49,284 bases of DNA, taken from NCBI GenBank assembly GCA_902573325.1, contig CACGJH010000004.1, positions 1-49,284 of the forward strand, given 5' to 3'. The DNA comes from an uncultured Alphaproteobacteria bacterium (lineage in GTDB: Bacteria > Pseudomonadota > Alphaproteobacteria > HIMB59 > GCA-002718135). Below the pieces are notes generated by a model, which was given only the letters and a program-made list of their open reading frames with translations, was not told the DNA's origin and did not search any database. The position numbers and the translations under genes were made by a program. Of this stretch, positions 44,826 through 49,284 are shown one piece after another. Every line of letters starts with the position of its first letter. Position 1 is the stretch's first letter.

Positions 44826-46165
44826 TAGAAAATTTCTTCCTCATATATTTTATTAATATTTTTTTTCCATTCACTATTATATTTGCTAATTAATAAGTCA
44901 GCCGGTGAATGGCCATTTGATAGATTTTGTTCTAAATCTTTAAGATAAAATGTCTCATTATATTTTTCATTTTTGACTAGAATATTTCTTTTTTCTAAAC
45001 CTGATTTTGAAATTTCAAATAATTTTTGTGCAATATCTAACAAAATGCCATTTTTGAATTTGGTTTGCAGACCTTCTTTTGGCACTAAACTATTAATCAA
45101 ATTTCTATCTTTTTGAGTCCAACCCTCTACTATTTCATTTGTTTTATCAATAGATTCATCGTTATATAAAATACCAATCCAAAAAGCAGGTTGGGAACAT
45201 ATTAAATCCCATGAACATGCATCCATGGAACGAATTTCTAAGAATTGCTTTAATCTAACTTGAGGAAATAAAGTTGATAAATGGTTTATCCAATCTTCAA
45301 TAGTGGTTTCAATGTGCAAATCTTTAGAGATGTTATTATTCATAAAATCTCTAAAAGTATAATCGGTCATATCAATATATTTATGATTTCTAATTACAAA
45401 ATACATTGGCACATCAAGAGCATACTCAGCATATTTTTCAAAATTAAAATCTTTATCAAAAACAAATGGCAATAAACCTGTTCTATCTTTATCTGTGTGA
45501 TGCCAAAAATGAGATCTTAAACTCTTATATTTAGAGACTTCTTTTTGATCAAATGGTGAGTTAGCAAATATTGCAGTTGCAATTCCTTCAAGATTTAACA
45601 TTAATCTATACTTAGCAATCATATCTTCTTCAGAATGATAATCCAAATTTACTTGGTTTGTACAAGTACGTTTCATCATATGATGTCCCAGAGTACCTAC
45701 TTTGGGCATGTATTTTTTCATTATGGAGTATCTTTGTTTTGGCATCCAAGGTAATTCGTCTATTGATAAGCTGGGTTCCACACCTAAGCCCAATAATATA
45801 AAATTAAATTCTTCACCAATTTCTTTTAACTCTTTTAAATGTCGATTTGTTTCCGTGCAGGTTTGATGAATATTTTTTAATTGAGCTCCAGATAATTCGA
45901 TCTGACCACCTGGTTCTAAAGTTATACTTTCACCAAATCTTTCTAGAGCAATTATTGTAGTATTTTTATCATCATACTTTGGTTTCCATCCCTTGTTTAC
46001 AAATTTTAAAAGAATATCTTTTATGCCGTTTGACTCTTCATAAGATAATTGGTGTAAACTGTCTTTTTTTAGAACAAATTTCTCGTGTTCTACACCTATG
46101 CGCAAATCATTTTTATTTTTAATTCCTTTATAAAAGTAATCTATTAGGTCGTTTTTTTTCAGCAT
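44825..46165 (-). CDS. gshA: Glutamate-cysteine ligase, plant/alphaproteobacterial type
   Basis: First step of glutathione synthesis: joins glutamate and cysteine. The 446-residue protein shows RIGVEHEKFVLKKD near residue 22, LEPGGQIELSGAQLKNIHQT near residue 77 and RTCTNQVNLDYHSEEDMIAKYRL near residue 164, the pattern of the plant-type GCS2-related family rather than enterobacterial GshA. Length is typical of this class. It begins 23 nt after mgtE and overlaps gshB by one base. Confidence 0.92.
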   Translation of the reverse strand: MLKKNDLIDYFYKGIKNKNDLRIGVEHEKFVLKKDSLHQLSYEESNGIKDILLKFVNKGWKPKYDDKNTTIIALERFGESITLEPGGQIELSGAQLKNIHQTCTETNRHLKELKEIGEEFNFILLGLGVEPSLSIDELPWMPKQRYSIMKKYMPKVGTLGHHMMKRTCTNQVNLDYHSEEDMIAKYRLMLNLEGIATAIFANSPFDQKEVSKYKSLRSHFWHHTDKDRTGLLPFVFDKDFNFEKYAEYALDVPMYFVIRNHKYIDMTDYTFRDFMNNNISKDLHIETTIEDWINHLSTLFPQVRLKQFLEIRSMDACSWDLICSQPAFWIGILYNDESIDKTNEIVEGWTQKDRNLINSLVPKEGLQTKFKNGILLDIAQKLFEISKSGLEKRNILVKNEKYNETFYLKDLEQNLSNGHSPADLLISKYNSEWKKNINKIYEEEIF

Positions 46166-46188
46166 TTCTTTTTTTTAAATAGGCCAAA

Positions 46189-47556
46189 TCATAGTAAAAA
46201 CAAAGTTGCTAATCCAAGAAAAGATAGAAAACCAAATACATCTGTTATTGTAGTTAAGATTACTGCAGATGCTAAAGCGGGATCAATTTTTAGCTTATCT
46301 AGTACTAGTGGAATTACAATTCCTGAAAAACCAGCAATAAGTAAGTTTAATATCATGGCAAGACCTATTATTAACCCCAACATCAAATTATCAAACCAAT
46401 AAATAGAAATTAAAGATATTATGATTGCAAATATTATACCATTTATACCTCCAATTAGAGTTTCTTTGGTTACTATTTTTAATGCATTGCTTGTTGTTAG
46501 TTCTTTCACTGCAATAGCTCGCACTGCAACTGTTAAAGTCTGAGTTCCAGCGTTAGCACCCATAGAAGCTACTATTGGCATTAAAATAGCTAAGGCCACT
46601 ACTTTTTCTATTGCAGCTTCAAACAAACCTATTACAATCGAAGCTACGACTGCCGTCATTAAGTTAACAATTAACCACGAAATTCTTGATTTTGTTGTGT
46701 TAATAACTGACTCATACAAATCTGTGTGATCAACACCTCCAAGCTTTAAAATATCTTCCTCTCTTTCTTCTTCTATAACCTCTACAACATCATCAACTGT
46801 AATTGATCCAATAATTTTTTTTTGATTATTAATAACGGGAGCACTGACTAATCCATATTTATTAAATAATAAAGCTACATCCTCTTGATCTGTATTTACA
46901 TCTATTAATCTTAAATCTTTATTTGTTATTGAATTTAATTCTATTTCCCTTTTTGAACCCATTAATTTTCCCAACGGGACTATTCCTTTTGCTTCTTTAT
47001 TATTATTGATTAAGTAAATATCATAGAAATCTTCAGGTAAGTTTCCTTTATTGTTTCGCAAATAATCAATTGCTTGACCAACATTCCATGATTGATTAAC
47101 TGCAACAAATTGTCTTTGCATTAATCTTCCAGCAGAATCTTGAGGATAATTTAATCCTTCTTCAACTAATGTACGCTCTTCTTTATCTAAATTTTCTAAA
47201 AATATTGTCTGATCTTTTTCTTCTAAATCTTCAGCTAAATCGACAGCATCATCAATATCTAAACTTTTAGCATTATTAGCTAATTGTTTTATATCCAAAG
47301 TTTCTATTATTTCCTCTCTAACACTATCATTTAAATAAGTTAAAATTTCAGGATCAAACTTCTTATCAATTATATTCAAAAGGCTTAATCTTAGAACTGG
47401 GTCTAGGTTTTGAAGAATATCTGCAATGTCAGCATTATGAATATGTTTTAAATAAGATAAAACTTTTTCATATTTATAATTCTCTAAATAATCAGTTACT
47501 AATTCAATAGATTTACTTGAAGAATCCTGATCTTTTTTAATAATAATTTCTTCCAT
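46189..47556 (-). CDS. mgtE: Magnesium transporter MgtE
   Basis: Mg2+ channel of the inner membrane. I start it at ATG 47556 (MEEIIIKKDQD), because the longer reading from 47592 runs into the tRNA. The 455-residue protein has the helical MgtE N domain (about 20-130), a CBS pair (about 140-260, GIVPLGKLM and SAPVINNQKKIIGSITVDDVVE) and five membrane helices with MGANAGTQTLTVAVRAI and DPALASAVILTTITDVFGF. The start lies 6 nt after the tRNA-Leu CCA end, without a visible ribosome site, so the mRNA may be released by tRNA processing with almost no leader. Confidence 0.92.
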   Translation of the reverse strand: MEEIIIKKDQDSSSKSIELVTDYLENYKYEKVLSYLKHIHNADIADILQNLDPVLRLSLLNIIDKKFDPEILTYLNDSVREEIIETLDIKQLANNAKSLDIDDAVDLAEDLEEKDQTIFLENLDKEERTLVEEGLNYPQDSAGRLMQRQFVAVNQSWNVGQAIDYLRNNKGNLPEDFYDIYLINNNKEAKGIVPLGKLMGSKREIELNSITNKDLRLIDVNTDQEDVALLFNKYGLVSAPVINNQKKIIGSITVDDVVEVIEEEREEDILKLGGVDHTDLYESVINTTKSRISWLIVNLMTAVVASIVIGLFEAAIEKVVALAILMPIVASMGANAGTQTLTVAVRAIAVKELTTSNALKIVTKETLIGGINGIIFAIIISLISIYWFDNLMLGLIIGLAMILNLLIAGFSGIVIPLVLDKLKIDPALASAVILTTITDVFGFLSFLGLATLFLL

Positions 47557-47562
47557 ATAAAT

Positions 47563-47649
47563 TGGTGCGGCTGAGAAGACTTGAACTTCCACAGGATAAA
47601 TCCCACAGCGACCTCAACGCTGCGCGTATACCAATTCCGCCACAGCCGC
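47563..47649 (-). tRNA. tRNA-Leu (anticodon GAG)
   Basis: An 87-nt class II tRNA. The acceptor stem GCGGCTG (47649-47643) pairs with CAGCCGC, followed by discriminator A and an encoded CCA (ending 47563). The anticodon stem CAGCG/CGCTG encloses TTGAGGT, so the anticodon is GAG and it reads CUC and CUU. A long variable arm (GGGAT-ATCC) and a T arm with TTCAAGT complete the fold. It is 60 bp from the divergent lipB start and 6 nt from mgtE. Confidence 0.95.
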
Positions 47650-47709
47650 CTATATAAAAGATTAAATATCAGATAGAATATTAACAAGCAATAAAGTAAA
47701 ATAAACAAG

Positions 47710-48357
47710 ATGAAAGAGATTGAAATTAAAATATCTAGGGATGAGATAAATTATGATGAGGCAATACTATTTATGGAATCAAAAGTAGAAAATATAAATA
47801 ACAATCTGTCTAAAGAATTATTATGGTTTTTAACTCATAATCATATTTTTACTCAAGGAACTAGCGCTAGAAATAATGAGGTATTAAACTCAAGTATTAT
47901 TGATGTAATTAAAACAAATCGTGGAGGCAAAACAACATACCATGGTCCAGGTCAAAGAATTGTTTATTTTATGTTAAATTTAAATAATAAAAAAAAAGAT
48001 ATACGAAAGTTCATTTCTATTATCGAAGATTCATTGATTACCTTTTTAAAAAATTACCATATTGAAGCTAAAGCTTTCAAAGATAGAGTTGGCATTTGGG
48101 TAATTAAAAATAATAAAATAACTTTTGAAAAAGAAAAAAAAATTGGCGCTATTGGTCTTAGAGTAAAAAAATGGATTACTTATCACGGAATGAGTTTTAA
48201 TATTAATCCTGATCTTAAATATTATGATTATATTTATTCATGTGGTTTAAAAGAATATAAAAATACTTCAATGGAAGAATTAGGTATAAAATTAGATCAA
48301 AATGAATTTGATGAAAGTTTTAAAGATATATTTATAAATAAACTAAAAAGTATCTAA
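47710..48357 (+). CDS. lipB: Octanoyl-[acyl carrier protein] transferase LipB
   Basis: Transfers octanoate from acyl carrier protein to lipoyl domains, the first step of lipoate synthesis. The 215-residue protein has the signature RGGKTTYHGPGQRIVYFML near residue 71, KIGAIGLRVKKWITYHGMSFNIN with the catalytic Lys, and the catalytic Cys in IYSCGLKEYKNTSM. The usual Pro before that Cys is Ser here. Its last 15 nt overlap the end of the convergent pseudouridine synthase gene. Confidence 0.93.
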   Translation: MKEIEIKISRDEINYDEAILFMESKVENINNNLSKELLWFLTHNHIFTQGTSARNNEVLNSSIIDVIKTNRGGKTTYHGPGQRIVYFMLNLNNKKKDIRKFISIIEDSLITFLKNYHIEAKAFKDRVGIWVIKNNKITFEKEKKIGAIGLRVKKWITYHGMSFNINPDLKYYDYIYSCGLKEYKNTSMEELGIKLDQNEFDESFKDIFINKLKSI

Positions 48358-49257
48358 GTTATTATAAAAATTTTTGTTTATTTTAAATTTATTTTTTTGT
48401 AAAAATATTAAAAAATGATCGGGTAGATCTGCTACAAACTTAAAATCTTCATTTTCTACTCTAAAGTTTAAACTATAAGCATGAAGTTTTAGTTTTTCGT
48501 TTTTAAATTTTGAAAAACTATTATATTTGTTGTCTCCTATAATTGGACATCCCAGATTTTTTGAAACAATTCTTAATTGATGAGTTTTTCCAGTTTTGGG
48601 ACTATACAAAATTTGTGATAAACTATTTTTTTTATAAATGAGTTTGTAATTAGTTAGAGTATTCTCAAGTTTTTGTTTTTTATTTCTTACTTGTAAATTT
48701 ACCTGAGAAATATTATTTCTTGGAATTCCTTCACATAAAGCTATGTAAAATTTATTGATTTTTTTTTGTTTAAAAAGCAATGATAAATATTTTGCATAAT
48801 TTAAATTTTTAGCAATTAAAAGCAATCCTGTAGTCTCTTTATCAAGTCTATGAACCAGTCTGTAATTTGCATTAATATTTTTTATAATATGATCTATAGA
48901 AACATTTATTTTACTTCCACCCTGTGTAGCTATTTCGGCCCATTTATTTAGAACTAAAAAATTATTATTTTGAAAAATAATTGATTTATTAAAATTTGCT
49001 AAATCTTTATTTGAAATATTAATATTTTTTTTAAAAGTTATTCTGTTTTTATATATTTTGTCATGAAAATTTAAAATTTTTAAGTTGTCATTTAATTTAA
49101 CGATATAATTTGCTTTAGTACTTAAATCATTGATTAAAATATTTTTTTTTCTAATATTTCTTTCAACAAAGCCTTGGGTAAGAGAAGAATATAAATTTTT
49201 CAAATATTTATCTAATCTTATATCAAAATCTTTTTTAACTTTTATAGTCTTTATCAA
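48343..49257 (-). CDS. RluA-family ribosomal large-subunit pseudouridine synthase (RluC/D-like)
   Basis: Isomerises specific uridines in 23S rRNA. The 304-residue protein has an S4-like RNA-binding domain at the N-terminus (RLDKYLKNLYSSLTQGFVERN) and the catalytic Asp in LVHRLDKETTGLLLIAK near residue 140. KTGKTHQLRIVSKNLGCPIIGD is the conserved C-terminal motif. The start used is TTG at 49257; an in-frame stop lies shortly upstream and no ATG fits better. RluC is most likely, but RluD cannot be excluded. The last 27 bases of the window beyond it hold no recognisable feature. Confidence 0.88.
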   Translation of the reverse strand: MIKTIKVKKDFDIRLDKYLKNLYSSLTQGFVERNIRKKNILINDLSTKANYIVKLNDNLKILNFHDKIYKNRITFKKNINISNKDLANFNKSIIFQNNNFLVLNKWAEIATQGGSKINVSIDHIIKNINANYRLVHRLDKETTGLLLIAKNLNYAKYLSLLFKQKKINKFYIALCEGIPRNNISQVNLQVRNKKQKLENTLTNYKLIYKKNSLSQILYSPKTGKTHQLRIVSKNLGCPIIGDNKYNSFSKFKNEKLKLHAYSLNFRVENEDFKFVADLPDHFLIFLQKNKFKINKNFYNNLDTF

Positions 49258-49284
49258 TTTAAAATTTATTTATTATCATTCCTA

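Noticed and set aside
47557-47592. MgtE start upstream at 47592
   Set aside because: That stretch is part of the tRNA-Leu sequence.
47650-47709. Promoter-like TTGCTT and TATTTA spaced 17 nt before the tRNA
   Set aside because: Only half of the consensus bases match in each box; position is plausible but evidence is too thin to annotate.

Overview
The window is a strongly AT-rich, extremely compact bacterial chromosome segment with about 43 protein genes, one tRNA, no mobile element, no CRISPR array and no gap above about 130 bp. The gene set points to a streamlined marine alphaproteobacterium of the SAR11 or HIMB59/AEGEAN-169 kind: a four-subunit sarcosine oxidase, an alphaproteobacterial glutamate-cysteine ligase, Pot-type polyamine transport, many Gfo/Idh/MocA and SDR oxidoreductases, many adjacent genes that abut or overlap, and convergent genes whose stop codons interlock. 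This assignment is inferred from gene content and style, not from a phylogenetic marker.

Layout. Positions 1-4017 (minus strand) are an amino-sugar or oligosaccharide operon: a cytoplasmic GH20 hexosaminidase, an oxidoreductase and two sugar ABC permeases, the second running off the left edge. A galactokinase diverges from it, 13 bp away. A TauD/gamma-butyrobetaine dioxygenase follows at 5095-6171. Positions 6258-11595 form a sugar/inositol oxidation cluster: a XylB-like SDR, two Gfo/Idh/MocA enzymes (one IolG-like), a second SDR and a divergent altronate dehydratase-type enzyme. Positions 11598-15495 hold iron alcohol dehydrogenase, aldehyde dehydrogenase and a gamma-glutamyl-amine synthetase (PuuA-like). 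Positions 15580-22805 hold another aldehyde dehydrogenase, a DadA-like FAD oxidoreductase and a complete polyamine-type ABC importer (PotA-D-B-C order). Together these two blocks look like uptake and breakdown of polyamines and perhaps amino alcohols.

Positions 22871-27122 hold a DMT permease, a dipeptidase-like protein that lacks expected metal ligands, and two genes of unknown function. Positions 27197-40908 are a nearly continuous minus-strand run of twelve genes: amidinotransferase, EutA-, EutB- and EutC-like proteins, a PLP-dependent lyase, M20 and M24 hydrolases, a proline racemase-family protein, then sarcosine oxidase B, D, A and G. A GabD-like aldehyde dehydrogenase diverges from its head. 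This is the best candidate for an undescribed system: it has parts of hydroxyectoine, hydroxyproline and creatine/sarcosine breakdown, and its substrate cannot be read from sequence.

Positions 42400-49257 are mostly housekeeping: ROK kinase, BioY, GshB, GshA, MgtE, tRNA-Leu(GAG), LipB and an RluA-family pseudouridine synthase. No transcription regulator was recognised anywhere in the window. Functions are assigned from motifs and context without database searches.
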